NCBI GenBank assembly: GCA_036381275.1
Contig: DASVDC010000026.1
Coordinates: 1-31,002, forward strand
Origin: UBA7803 sp036381275
GTDB taxonomy: Bacteria > Pseudomonadota > Gammaproteobacteria > Pseudomonadales > Azotimanducaceae
Direction: 5' to 3'
Length of the DNA: 31,002 nucleotides
The position numbers were made by a program, and so were the translations under genes. Shown one piece after another: positions 12,659 to 20,003 of this stretch (positions are counted from its first letter, which is position 1; each line of letters starts with the position of its first letter). Under the pieces are notes generated by a model. That model searched no databases. It was not told the origin of the DNA and saw nothing but the letters and a program-made list of their open reading frames with translations.

Positions 12659-14341
12659 TCAGTCGTTGCTGCCCTGATCCATCTGCTGCTTGATCAGGTC
12701 GCCCAGGGTCGTCGCCGGCCGTTCGGTCTCCCGGCTGCGGTGCTCGCGCATGGCCGCCCGCTCGTCCTCGATGTCCTTCGCCTTGATGGACAGGCCGATG
12801 TTGCGGTTCTTGCGGTCGATGCTGATGATCTTCACCTCGACCTCGTCGCCCACCTTCAGCACGTTACGGGCGTCCTCGACCCGGTCCTGGCTGATCTCGG
12901 AGGCTTTCAGCGTACCGGTCACGTCGGGGGCGAGCTCGATGATCGCCTCCTTCGGCTCCACCTCCTTCACCCGGCCTTTGACGATGGTGCCGCGATCGTT
13001 CACCGCGGTGTAATCGGAGAACGGATCCTGGTCGAGCTGCTTGATGCCGAGCGAGATCCGCTCGCGCTCCGGATCCACCGACAGGATGACCGTCTCGATC
13101 TCCTCGCCCTTCGTGTAGCGGCGTACCGCGACCTCACCCGGCTCGTTCCAGGAGATGTCCGAGAGGTGCACCAGACCGTCGATGCCGCCCTCGAGCCCGA
13201 TGAAGATGCCGAAGTCGGTGATCGACTTGATCTTGCCCTTGATGCGGTCGCCCTTGGCGTGGTTGATCGCGAACTCTTCCCACGGGTTCGGCCGGCATTG
13301 CTTGATGCCGAGCGAGATCCGCCGGCGCTCCTCGTCGATGTCGAGGACCATCACTTCCACCTGATCGCCCACGGCAACGACCTTGGACGGGTGGATGTTC
13401 TTGTTGGTCCAGTCCATCTCGGAGACGTGCACCAGGCCTTCCACGCCCTCCTCGATCTCGGCGAAGCAGCCGTAGTCGGTGAGGTTGGTGACCGTGGCCA
13501 GCACGCGCGAGCCTTCCGGGTAACGCCGGGTGATGTCCACCCACGGGTCGTCGCCGAGCTGCTTCATACCGAGGCTGACCCGGTTCTTCTCGCGGTCGAA
13601 CTTCAGGATCTTGACGTCCACCTCGTCGCCGACGTTCACCATCTCGCTCGGATGGCGGATGCGGCGCCAGGCCATGTCGGTGATGTGCAGCAGGCCGTCG
13701 ACGCCGCCGAGGTCCACGAACGCGCCGTAGTCGGTGAGGTTCTTCACGATGCCCTTCACCACCTGGCCTTCCTGGAGCGACGCGAGCAGCGCTTCGCGCT
13801 CGGCGCTGTTCTCTTCCTCCAGCACCGCGCGGCGGGAGACCACGACGTTGTTGCGTTTCTGGTCGAGCTTGATGACCTTGAACTCGAGCGGCTTGCCTTC
13901 GAGGTGCGCGGTCTCGCGCAGCGGCCGGATGTCCACCAGCGAACCCGGCAGGAACGCGCGGATCTCGTTGATGTCGACGGTGAACCCGCCCTTGACCTTG
14001 CCGCTGATCTGGCCCTCGACCACCGCGTTCTTGTCGAACGCCTCTTCGAGCATCTTCCAGGTTTCGGCGCGCTTGGCTTTTTCCCGCGACAGGCGCGTCT
14101 CGCCGAAGCCGTCGTCCACGACCTCCATGGCCACGTGGACCTGATCGCCGATCTTCAGATTGAATTCGCCGTTCTCGTCGAGGAACTGGCTGCGAGGGAT
14201 CACACCCTCGGACTTGAGGCCGGCATGCACCACGACGAAGTCATTGGTGATGTCGACGACCGTGCCGGTGACGATGGAGCCCGGCTCCATCTCCACCGTT
14301 TTCAAACTCTCTTCGAACAGGTCTGCGAAACTTTCACTCAT
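12659..14341 (-). CDS. rpsA: 30S ribosomal protein S1
   Basis: A 560-residue protein with six S1 (OB-fold) domains in tandem, close to E. coli S1 (557). Repeat signatures recur: LTDYGAFVDLGGVDGLLHITDM, LTDYGCFAEIEEGVEGLVHV, ITDFGIFIGLEGGIDGLVHL, each followed by a VSLGMKQL or ISLGIKQ type ending. S1 brings mRNA to the small subunit and unfolds leaders. The start is ATG 14341 (MSESFADLFEESL); the frame extends further upstream but only through cmk and the leader. No Shine-Dalgarno sequence precedes the ATG, as is known for rpsA in other gammaproteobacteria, where S1 represses its own translation. The cmk-rpsA-ihfB order is conserved. Confidence 0.98.
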   Translation of the reverse strand: MSESFADLFEESLKTVEMEPGSIVTGTVVDITNDFVVVHAGLKSEGVIPRSQFLDENGEFNLKIGDQVHVAMEVVDDGFGETRLSREKAKRAETWKMLEEAFDKNAVVEGQISGKVKGGFTVDINEIRAFLPGSLVDIRPLRETAHLEGKPLEFKVIKLDQKRNNVVVSRRAVLEEENSAEREALLASLQEGQVVKGIVKNLTDYGAFVDLGGVDGLLHITDMAWRRIRHPSEMVNVGDEVDVKILKFDREKNRVSLGMKQLGDDPWVDITRRYPEGSRVLATVTNLTDYGCFAEIEEGVEGLVHVSEMDWTNKNIHPSKVVAVGDQVEVMVLDIDEERRRISLGIKQCRPNPWEEFAINHAKGDRIKGKIKSITDFGIFIGLEGGIDGLVHLSDISWNEPGEVAVRRYTKGEEIETVILSVDPERERISLGIKQLDQDPFSDYTAVNDRGTIVKGRVKEVEPKEAIIELAPDVTGTLKASEISQDRVEDARNVLKVGDEVEVKIISIDRKNRNIGLSIKAKDIEDERAAMREHRSRETERPATTLGDLIKQQMDQGSND

Positions 14342-14450
14342 TAAATATATGGTGTCACGCGCTTCGGGTGCGTGAGCTCTCCGGTTGTCGGTCGTGCCTT
14401 GCATACGGCCTCGGCACGCCGGTTGGTTGAAATTCCTGTGCCGCCGAACG
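14342..14450 (-). promoter_or_regulatory. rpsA leader without Shine-Dalgarno
   Basis: These 109 nt between cmk and rpsA are much more AT-rich near the start codon (CCATATATTTA directly before the ATG) and lack a purine-rich ribosome binding site. This agrees with the structured, S1-autoregulated leader described for E. coli rpsA; the folding here has not been computed. Confidence 0.45.
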
Positions 14451-15137
14451 TCAGGTTCGGCGCTCACCCAGTTGCCGTCGCTCGGCCGCTTCGAGGACCC
14501 TGTCGAGCACCTCGTCGATCGACATGTCAGTGCTGTCGACCAGGATCGCGTCCGGCGCGGGCCGCAACGGGGCGATGGCACGCCCTCGATCTCGCTCGTC
14601 CCGTTCCCGGATACCTGCGAGAAGGGCGGCGAGGCTAACACTTAAGCCTTTGTTTTTCAACTGGTTATATCGGCGCCTCGCGCGCTCCTCGGCACTGGCG
14701 TCGAGGAACACCTTGAGCGGTGCATCCGGGAACACCACGGTGCCCATGTCGCGCCCGTCGGCGACCAGCCCCGGCGGGCGCCGCTGCGCCCGCTGAACGG
14801 CGAGAATCGCGTCCCGCACCGGCTGCAGCGCGGCCACGCGGGACGAGGCTTCGCTCACCGCCTCGGTGCGGATCTGCTCGGTGCGCTCGACGCCGTCGAC
14901 CCAGATCCGGCCGCCGTCCCCGAACCGGAGCGTGAGCCCCCGGGCCGCGGCCGCCAGCGCCTCGGCGTCGTCGAGATCGATGCCCCGCTCCAGCGCCACC
15001 AGCGCGACGACCCGGTACAGCGCGCCGCTGTCGAGCAGATGCCAGCCGAGCCGCTCGGCCACCAGTGCCGCGATGGTGCCCTTCCCCGACCCGCTGGGGC
15101 CGTCGATGGCGATCACCGGCGGCAGCGCGCGGCTCAC
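14451..15137 (-). CDS. cmk: Cytidylate kinase
   Basis: A 228-residue (d)CMP kinase. It has the P-loop GPSGSGKGT at residues 13-21, then LLDSGALYR, LVADGRDMGTVVFPDAPLKVFL and the Arg-rich lid RARRRYNQLKNKG. It phosphorylates CMP and dCMP with ATP in the cytoplasm. Translation starts at GTG 15137, overlapping the tyrA stop in GTGA, so the two genes are coupled. Length and motifs match the family. It is followed by the rpsA leader. Confidence 0.97.
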   Translation of the reverse strand: MSRALPPVIAIDGPSGSGKGTIAALVAERLGWHLLDSGALYRVVALVALERGIDLDDAEALAAAARGLTLRFGDGGRIWVDGVERTEQIRTEAVSEASSRVAALQPVRDAILAVQRAQRRPPGLVADGRDMGTVVFPDAPLKVFLDASAEERARRRYNQLKNKGLSVSLAALLAGIRERDERDRGRAIAPLRPAPDAILVDSTDMSIDEVLDRVLEAAERRQLGERRT

Positions 15138-16066
15138 GGCCCCTCCCCCTCATCCCCCGTGGGAGCGTCATCCCCTGTGGGAGCGGCCTCCGGCCGCGAA
15201 TCGGGGTCTAAAGACCGCTCCCGCGGGGGACGATTCGCGGCCAGAGGCCGCTCCCACAGCTCGCCGCGGCGGCGGGCCGCCTCCCGCAGATACGCCTGCA
15301 GCGTCGCATCGTCCGCGGTTTCGATCAGGCTTCTTGCCCGGCGGAGCTGCTCTTCCAGATCGTCCAGCGCGCCGAGCACGGCCTCGCGGTTCAGCCGCAG
15401 GATCGACGACCAGATCCGCGCATCGGATGCGCCGATTCGGGTGAAGTCGCGAAAGCCGCCGGCGGTATGCGGCCGATGCTCGTCCTCGACGAGCTGCAGG
15501 TACGCGAACGCGACCAGGTGCGGCAGGTGGCTGGTCAGTGCCAGGACGCGGTCGTGCTCGGCCGCGCTCATCGTGCAGACCCGCGCACCCACTGCCTGCC
15601 ACCAGGCGGTCACGCGCTCTACCGCCGCGGGATCGGTGTCTGCCGTGGGGGTCAAGATCACCTCGGCGCGTTCGAACAACCCGGCGTCGGCAGCATCGGG
15701 CCCGTTCTCCTCGCTCCCGGCCACCGGGTGGCAGGGCACGAATCGGGCCGGAACGGCGGGGAGCCGCCGGGCCACCTCCTGCAGAATCGCTCCCTTCACG
15801 CTGCCGGTATCGAACACTATCCCGCTGTGCCCGGCGAGGCGGACCACCCACGGCGCGATGCGGTGGCCGGGCGCGGCCAGCAGCACCGCGTCGGCGTCCG
15901 CCGGCACCGAGTCCGCCAGCGCGTCCACGACCCCGAGCTCGCGGGCGCGCCGCGCCGACGCCGGATCCGGATCGATGCCGGTGAAACGCGCGAAGAGCCC
16001 GCGTGCCCGGGCCGCACGGGCGAACGACCCGCCGATCAGGCCGGTGCCGACCACCGCCAGGTGCAT
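15134..16066 (-). CDS. tyrA: Prephenate dehydrogenase with REP-encoded C-terminal tail
   Basis: A 310-residue protein. It has an NAD-binding GTGLIGGSFARA at the N-terminus, then FDTGSVKGAI, PCHPVAGSEENGPDAADAGLF and SHLPHLVAFAY, all typical of TyrA-type prephenate (or arogenate) dehydrogenase, which leads to tyrosine. The ATG at 16066 shares one base with the hisC stop (TGATG). The conserved part ends near residue 269. The last 41 or so residues (from about LWERPLAAN to DEGEGP) are the translation of a REP cluster at 15176-15258 and its flank. In pseudomonads aroA is fused to or follows tyrA here; this copy has no aroA, and the REP lies at that junction. The tail is probably unstructured. Confidence 0.93.
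   Translation of the reverse strand: MHLAVVGTGLIGGSFARAARARGLFARFTGIDPDPASARRARELGVVDALADSVPADADAVLLAAPGHRIAPWVVRLAGHSGIVFDTGSVKGAILQEVARRLPAVPARFVPCHPVAGSEENGPDAADAGLFERAEVILTPTADTDPAAVERVTAWWQAVGARVCTMSAAEHDRVLALTSHLPHLVAFAYLQLVEDEHRPHTAGGFRDFTRIGASDARIWSSILRLNREAVLGALDDLEEQLRRARSLIETADDATLQAYLREAARRRGELWERPLAANRPPRERSLDPDSRPEAAPTGDDAPTGDEGEGP
15176..15258. repeat. REP cluster inside the 3' end of tyrA
   Basis: A forward type A unit (15176-15201) and an inverted near-type A unit (15233-15258, hairpin with CCAGAGG in place of CCGGAGG) flank a third, inverted unit (about 15203-15225) with a GGTCTAAAGACC stem, related to type B. Another GTGGGAGCG fragment is at 15159. The whole cluster is translated in frame as the end of TyrA. 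Confidence 0.9.
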
Positions 16067-17160
16067 CAGCCGAGCACGCGCTGCAGGGCCTCGAGGAAGC
16101 GCTGATTCTCCTCCGGCAGGCCCACCGTCACCCGCAGATGGGCGGGCAATCCGTACTCCGGCACCGGGCGCACGATCACGCCCTCGCGCAGCAGCGCCTG
16201 GTACGCGGCGCCGGCCCCGATCCGCGACGGCACCTCGAACGTGACGAAGTTGCCGACCGACGGGATGTACGCGAGGCCGAGCTGCTCGAGCCCGGCGGTG
16301 AGCGCCGCCATGCCCTGGCGGTTCAGCGCCCGGCTCTCGGTCACGTAGGCGCTGTCGGCCAGCGCGGTCACCGCCGCGGCCTGCGCCAGCGCGTTCACGT
16401 TGAACGGCTCCCGGGCCCGGTTCATCAGGTCGGCCGCTTCCGGGCTCGACACCGCGTAGCCGACCCGCAGCCCGGCGAGGCCGTGGATCTTCGAGAACGT
16501 GCGGGTCACGATCAGGTTGGGATGCTGCTCGATCAGCCGGATGCCGTTCGGATACCCCGGCGCATCGACGTACTCGAAGTAGGCCTCGTCCAGCACCAGC
16601 CAGACTTCCTCCGGCAGCGCACGGAGGAATCCGCCGAGCGCGGCCTCGTCCACCCAGGTGCCGGTGGGGTTGTTCGGATTGGCCAGGAACACGATCGCGG
16701 TGTGGTCGGTCACCGCCTCGAGCATCGCCGGCAGATCCGCCGCGTAGTCGCGCGCCGGCACCTGCACCAGCCGGCCCCCGCAGAGCGTCACCGCGAGCGG
16801 ATGCACGATGAACGCGTGCTCGGCGACGATACCGGCCGCGCCCGGCGCGATCGCCATCCGCGCCGCCAGGTTCAGCACGTCGTTCGAGCCGTTGCCGAGC
16901 GTGATCTGCTCGGGCGCGACCCCGAGGTGCGCCGCCAGCGCCCGCTTCAGCTCGTAGCCGCTGCCGTCCGGATAGCGCGAGACGCCGGCCGCCGCCCGGC
17001 GGATGGTCTCCTGCACCGCGCCGCTGACGCCCCGCGGGTTCTCGTTGCTGGCGAGCTTGACGATGTCGGTGAGGCCCAGCTCCCGGGCGAGCTCCTCGAT
17101 CGGCTTGCCGGGCCGGTACGGCGACAGACCCGCCACGTTGGCGTTCACGCGCCGCGCCAT
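16066..17160 (-). CDS. hisC: Histidinol-phosphate aminotransferase
   Basis: A 364-residue class I/II PLP aminotransferase of the HisC group. Motifs are LASNENPRGVS, RYPDGSGYELK, LGNGSNDVLN, FLANPNNPTGTW, LVLDEAYFEY and the PLP lysine stretch TRTFSKIHGLAGLRVGY. In this aromatic operon the enzyme (hisC2 of pseudomonads) may serve histidine synthesis, aromatic transamination, or both. The ATG at 17160 shares one base with the pheA stop, and its own stop shares one base with the tyrA start. Confidence 0.95.
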   Translation of the reverse strand: MARRVNANVAGLSPYRPGKPIEELARELGLTDIVKLASNENPRGVSGAVQETIRRAAAGVSRYPDGSGYELKRALAAHLGVAPEQITLGNGSNDVLNLAARMAIAPGAAGIVAEHAFIVHPLAVTLCGGRLVQVPARDYAADLPAMLEAVTDHTAIVFLANPNNPTGTWVDEAALGGFLRALPEEVWLVLDEAYFEYVDAPGYPNGIRLIEQHPNLIVTRTFSKIHGLAGLRVGYAVSSPEAADLMNRAREPFNVNALAQAAAVTALADSAYVTESRALNRQGMAALTAGLEQLGLAYIPSVGNFVTFEVPSRIGAGAAYQALLREGVIVRPVPEYGLPAHLRVTVGLPEENQRFLEALQRVLG

Positions 17161-18308
17161 CACACCACCGCCTGGGGATACGAGCCGAGCGAGCGCACCT
17201 CGATCGCCACCTGCGCCACCTCGTCGAGCACCGCACGGATGCGCGGCTCGCTCTGGTGACCGTCGAAGTCGATGAAGAACACGTACGACCAGCTCCCGGA
17301 TTTGGCCGGCCGCGTCTCGATGCGGGTCAGGCTGATGCCGTGGTGATGGAACGGCTCGAGCACCTTGTACAGCGCGCCGGGCTCGTTGCGGGTCGACACC
17401 AGGATGGAGGTCTTGTCGCGCCCGCTCGGCCCGACTTCCTGGCGGCCGATCACCAGAAACCGGGTCTTGTTGTCGGCATGGTCTTCGATGCGGCTCGCGA
17501 TGATCCGAAGCCCGTAGCGCTCGGCCGCCATCTCGCCGGCGATCGCGGCGACGCCCGGCCGCTCGGCCGCCTGCCGCGCGGCCTCGGCGTTGCTGTTCAC
17601 CGGCGTGCGCGGAATGCCGGGATAATGCGCGTCGAGCCAGTTGCGGCACTGCGCGAACGACTGCGAGTGCGACAGGATCTCGCGGATCGGCGTATCGCCC
17701 GCGCGGCTCGACACCAGGAGCGCGTGGTGAATCGCGAGCTCCACCTCGCCGCAGATCAGCACCGGCGACTCCATGAAGCAGTCGAGGGTGTGGTTCACCA
17801 TGCCCTCGGTGCTGTTCTCCACCGGCACCACGCCGAAGTGCGCGGCTTCCGACTCCACTTCCCGGAACACCTCGTCGATCGTCGAGAGCGCGCGGGTGCC
17901 GGCGAAATGGCCGAACTGCTTCACCGTGGCGGCCTCGGTGTAGGTGCCCGGCGGGCCGAGATAGGCGATGGTCAGCGGCTGCTCGAGGTTCAGACAGCAG
18001 GAGATGATCTCGCGGAACAGGCGCGCCAGATCGTCGTCGGACAGCGGCCCCTGATTCTCCTGCTTGATGCGCGTGAGGATCTGCGCCTCGCGCTCGGGCC
18101 GGTAGAACACCGGCGGCTGATCGCCCGGCTCGGCGTGTTTGATCTTCGCGACCTTCAGTGCGCACGCGGCGCGCGCGTTCAAGAGCCGCTGCAGCTCGCG
18201 GTCGATCTCGTCGATGCGCGCGCGCACCGACTCGAGGCTCTCGCCCGCGTCCGATGATTTCGCATCGGTGTCTTCCGCGCTCACGTCGAAGCTCCGCATT
18301 CTGTTCAT
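17160..18308 (-). CDS. pheA: Bifunctional chorismate mutase/prephenate dehydratase
   Basis: A 382-residue P-protein. The N-terminal AroQ chorismate mutase (about 24-108: VRARIDEIDRELQRLLNARA) is followed by prephenate dehydratase (about 112-290: IAYLGPPGTYTEAA, PVENSTEGMVNHTLD, and the NKTRF motif) and a C-terminal ACT domain (EPGALYKVLEPFHHHGISLTRIETRP), which binds phenylalanine for feedback control. It converts chorismate to phenylpyruvate. The ATG at 18308 is chosen; GGAGGCGG lies about 15 nt upstream. ATG 18299 is an alternative. The 120-nt gap upstream could hold a promoter separating it from the thioesterase gene. Confidence 0.96.
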   Translation of the reverse strand: MNRMRSFDVSAEDTDAKSSDAGESLESVRARIDEIDRELQRLLNARAACALKVAKIKHAEPGDQPPVFYRPEREAQILTRIKQENQGPLSDDDLARLFREIISCCLNLEQPLTIAYLGPPGTYTEAATVKQFGHFAGTRALSTIDEVFREVESEAAHFGVVPVENSTEGMVNHTLDCFMESPVLICGEVELAIHHALLVSSRAGDTPIREILSHSQSFAQCRNWLDAHYPGIPRTPVNSNAEAARQAAERPGVAAIAGEMAAERYGLRIIASRIEDHADNKTRFLVIGRQEVGPSGRDKTSILVSTRNEPGALYKVLEPFHHHGISLTRIETRPAKSGSWSYVFFIDFDGHQSEPRIRAVLDEVAQVAIEVRSLGSYPQAVV

Positions 18309-18428
18309 GACGGCGTCCGGCCGCCTCCGGCACCGTCGGCACGGGTGTCGTGGGAAGTTCGGCATCTTAGCATTTCGGCGCAGCCGGGGGTGAAGCCTCG
18401 GCTCGCCTCGCGGGGGTGGCGGTGGACG

Positions 18429-18848
18429 CTACGTCGCTCGCCGGATCAGGGCCGTCGCCGACGCCTTCGCGACCAGCGCGCCCTCCTGGTAAAGCTCGCC
18501 TTCCAGCACGCAGACGCTTCCGCCCCGGGATACGACCCGGCCCCGGCCAAGCAGCGGACCCACCCGGGCCGGGGCGATGAAGTTGACCTTCAGTTCCAGT
18601 GTCGGCGCGAATTCCCCCGGACCGAGCGTCGCCGTCAGCGCCGGTCCCATGGTGTCGTCCAGCATCGCGGCCAGAAAGCCGCCCTGAATGGTGCCGATGG
18701 GATTCGTGAAGGCTTCCGTTGCTCGAAACTCCACGACGATCGTTCCCGCCTCCGGATCGACCTCCTTGATCGTCGCGCCAAGGGTCGCGGCAGCTTTCGG
18801 CATCGGCAACTCGCCGTCCATCATCTGCTGGAAGATCGGCTTGGTCAT
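18429..18848 (-). CDS. PaaI-type hotdog-fold thioesterase
   Basis: A 139-residue hotdog-fold protein. The active-site helix region NPIGTIQGGFLAAMLDDTMGPA and the following LELKVNFIAPARVGPLLGRGRV are typical of PaaI/YbgC-like acyl-CoA thioesterases; Asp in MLDD is the usual catalytic position. The substrate is unknown. The ATG at 18848 is 20 nt after the serC stop, with AAGG just upstream. serC and pheA are normally adjacent in this gene order, so this gene is an insertion in the operon. Confidence 0.88.
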   Translation of the reverse strand: MTKPIFQQMMDGELPMPKAAATLGATIKEVDPEAGTIVVEFRATEAFTNPIGTIQGGFLAAMLDDTMGPALTATLGPGEFAPTLELKVNFIAPARVGPLLGRGRVVSRGGSVCVLEGELYQEGALVAKASATALIRRAT

Positions 18849-18868
18849 GCCTTGAACCCGTATCGAGC

Positions 18869-19993
18869 TCAGCCGTGCTCGCGCTCGAAGGTCTGCATGT
18901 AGTCGACCAGCGCGTCCACCGCCGCCTCCGGCACAGCGTTGTAGAGGCTCGCGCGCATGCCGCCGACGCTGCGGTGGCCCTTCAGATTGGTGAGTCCGCG
19001 CTCCTCGGCGCCCGCCAGGAACGCCGCGTCGAGCTTCGGGTCGGCCAGCGTGAACGCGACGTTCATCAGCGAGCGGTGCGCCGGGTTCACCGGCGAGCGA
19101 TAGAAGTTGCTGTTGTCGAGCGCCGCGTAGAGCTTGCCGGCCTTGCGCCGGTTGATCGCCTCGATGCCCTCGACGCCGCCCTGCGCCTTCAGCCACTCGA
19201 ACACCAGCCCCGCCAGGTACCAGGCGTAGGTCGGCGGCGTGTTCGACATCGAATCGGCTTCCGCGTGCACCGCGTAGTCGAGCATGCTCGGCGTGTCCGG
19301 CTTCGCGCGGCCGAGCAGGTCGCGGCGCACGATCACCACCGTGAGCCCCGCCGGGCCGATGTTCTTCTGCGCGCCGGCGTAGATCAGCGCGAAACGCGAC
19401 ACGTCCACCGGCCGCGACAGGATGTCGGACGACATGTCGGCCACCAGCGGCAGCGACACGTCCGGGAACTCGTGGAACTGCACGCCGCCGATGGTCTCGT
19501 TCGAGCAGATGTGCAGATAGGCTGCGTCCTTCGACAGCGACCAGTGCGCCGGATCGGGAATCTCCGAGAAATTGCTCGACTCGGAGCTCGCGGCGACGTT
19601 CACCTCGCAGAAGCGCTTCGCCTCCTTGATCGCCTTCGTCGACCAGGAGCCGGTGTTCACGTAGTCGGCACGGCACCGCTCACCGAGCAGGTTCAGCGGC
19701 ACCATGGCGAACTGCAGCGTGGCGCCGCCCTGCAGGAACAGCACTGCGTAGTCGTCGGGCACGCCCATCAGCTCACGGAAATCCGCCTGGGCGCGCTCGG
19801 CGATCTCGATGTACGCCTTGCTGCGATGGCTCATCTCCATCACGGACATACCGGTGCCGCGGTAGTCGAGCAGCTCGTCGCGCGCGCGCTCGAGCACCTC
19901 GAGCGGCAGCGCCGCCGGGCCGGCCGAGAAGTTGAACACCCGGTGAGCGCCCTGCCCCCCCTGGGAGCGATCTCCAGATCGCGATTCGGTCAT
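18869..19993 (-). CDS. serC: Phosphoserine aminotransferase with REP-encoded N-terminus
   Basis: A 374-residue PLP enzyme that makes phosphoserine, and in many bacteria also acts in pyridoxal phosphate synthesis. The family start RVFNFSAGPAALP is at residues 18-30. Later come LFLQGGATLQF, VNTGSWSTKAIKEA and the PLP lysine in YAGAQKNIGPAG. The ATG at 19993 has a good ribosome binding site (TAAGGATG) that overlaps the gyrA stop (20004). Residues 3-11 (ESRSGDRSQ) are the translation of a type D REP (19961-19986), which lengthens the usually short head of SerC by about ten residues while keeping the frame. Confidence 0.96.
   Translation of the reverse strand: MTESRSGDRSQGGQGAHRVFNFSAGPAALPLEVLERARDELLDYRGTGMSVMEMSHRSKAYIEIAERAQADFRELMGVPDDYAVLFLQGGATLQFAMVPLNLLGERCRADYVNTGSWSTKAIKEAKRFCEVNVAASSESSNFSEIPDPAHWSLSKDAAYLHICSNETIGGVQFHEFPDVSLPLVADMSSDILSRPVDVSRFALIYAGAQKNIGPAGLTVVIVRRDLLGRAKPDTPSMLDYAVHAEADSMSNTPPTYAWYLAGLVFEWLKAQGGVEGIEAINRRKAGKLYAALDNSNFYRSPVNPAHRSLMNVAFTLADPKLDAAFLAGAEERGLTNLKGHRSVGGMRASLYNAVPEAAVDALVDYMQTFEREHG
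19961..19986 (-). repeat. REP element, type D, inside the 5' end of serC
   Basis: On the minus strand the unit reads AATCGCGATCTGGAGATCGC then TCCCAG; on the plus strand it is GGGAGCGATCTCCAGATCGC. The stem is GATC with GATC, a third stem type that keeps pairing. It begins eight nt after the serC start codon. Confidence 0.88.
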
Positions 19994-20003
19994 GACTTCA
20001 TCC

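Noticed and set aside
16066..18342. Single 758-residue frame across pheA and hisC
   Set aside because: Only the part from 17160 down is HisC; the upstream part is pheA read out of frame.
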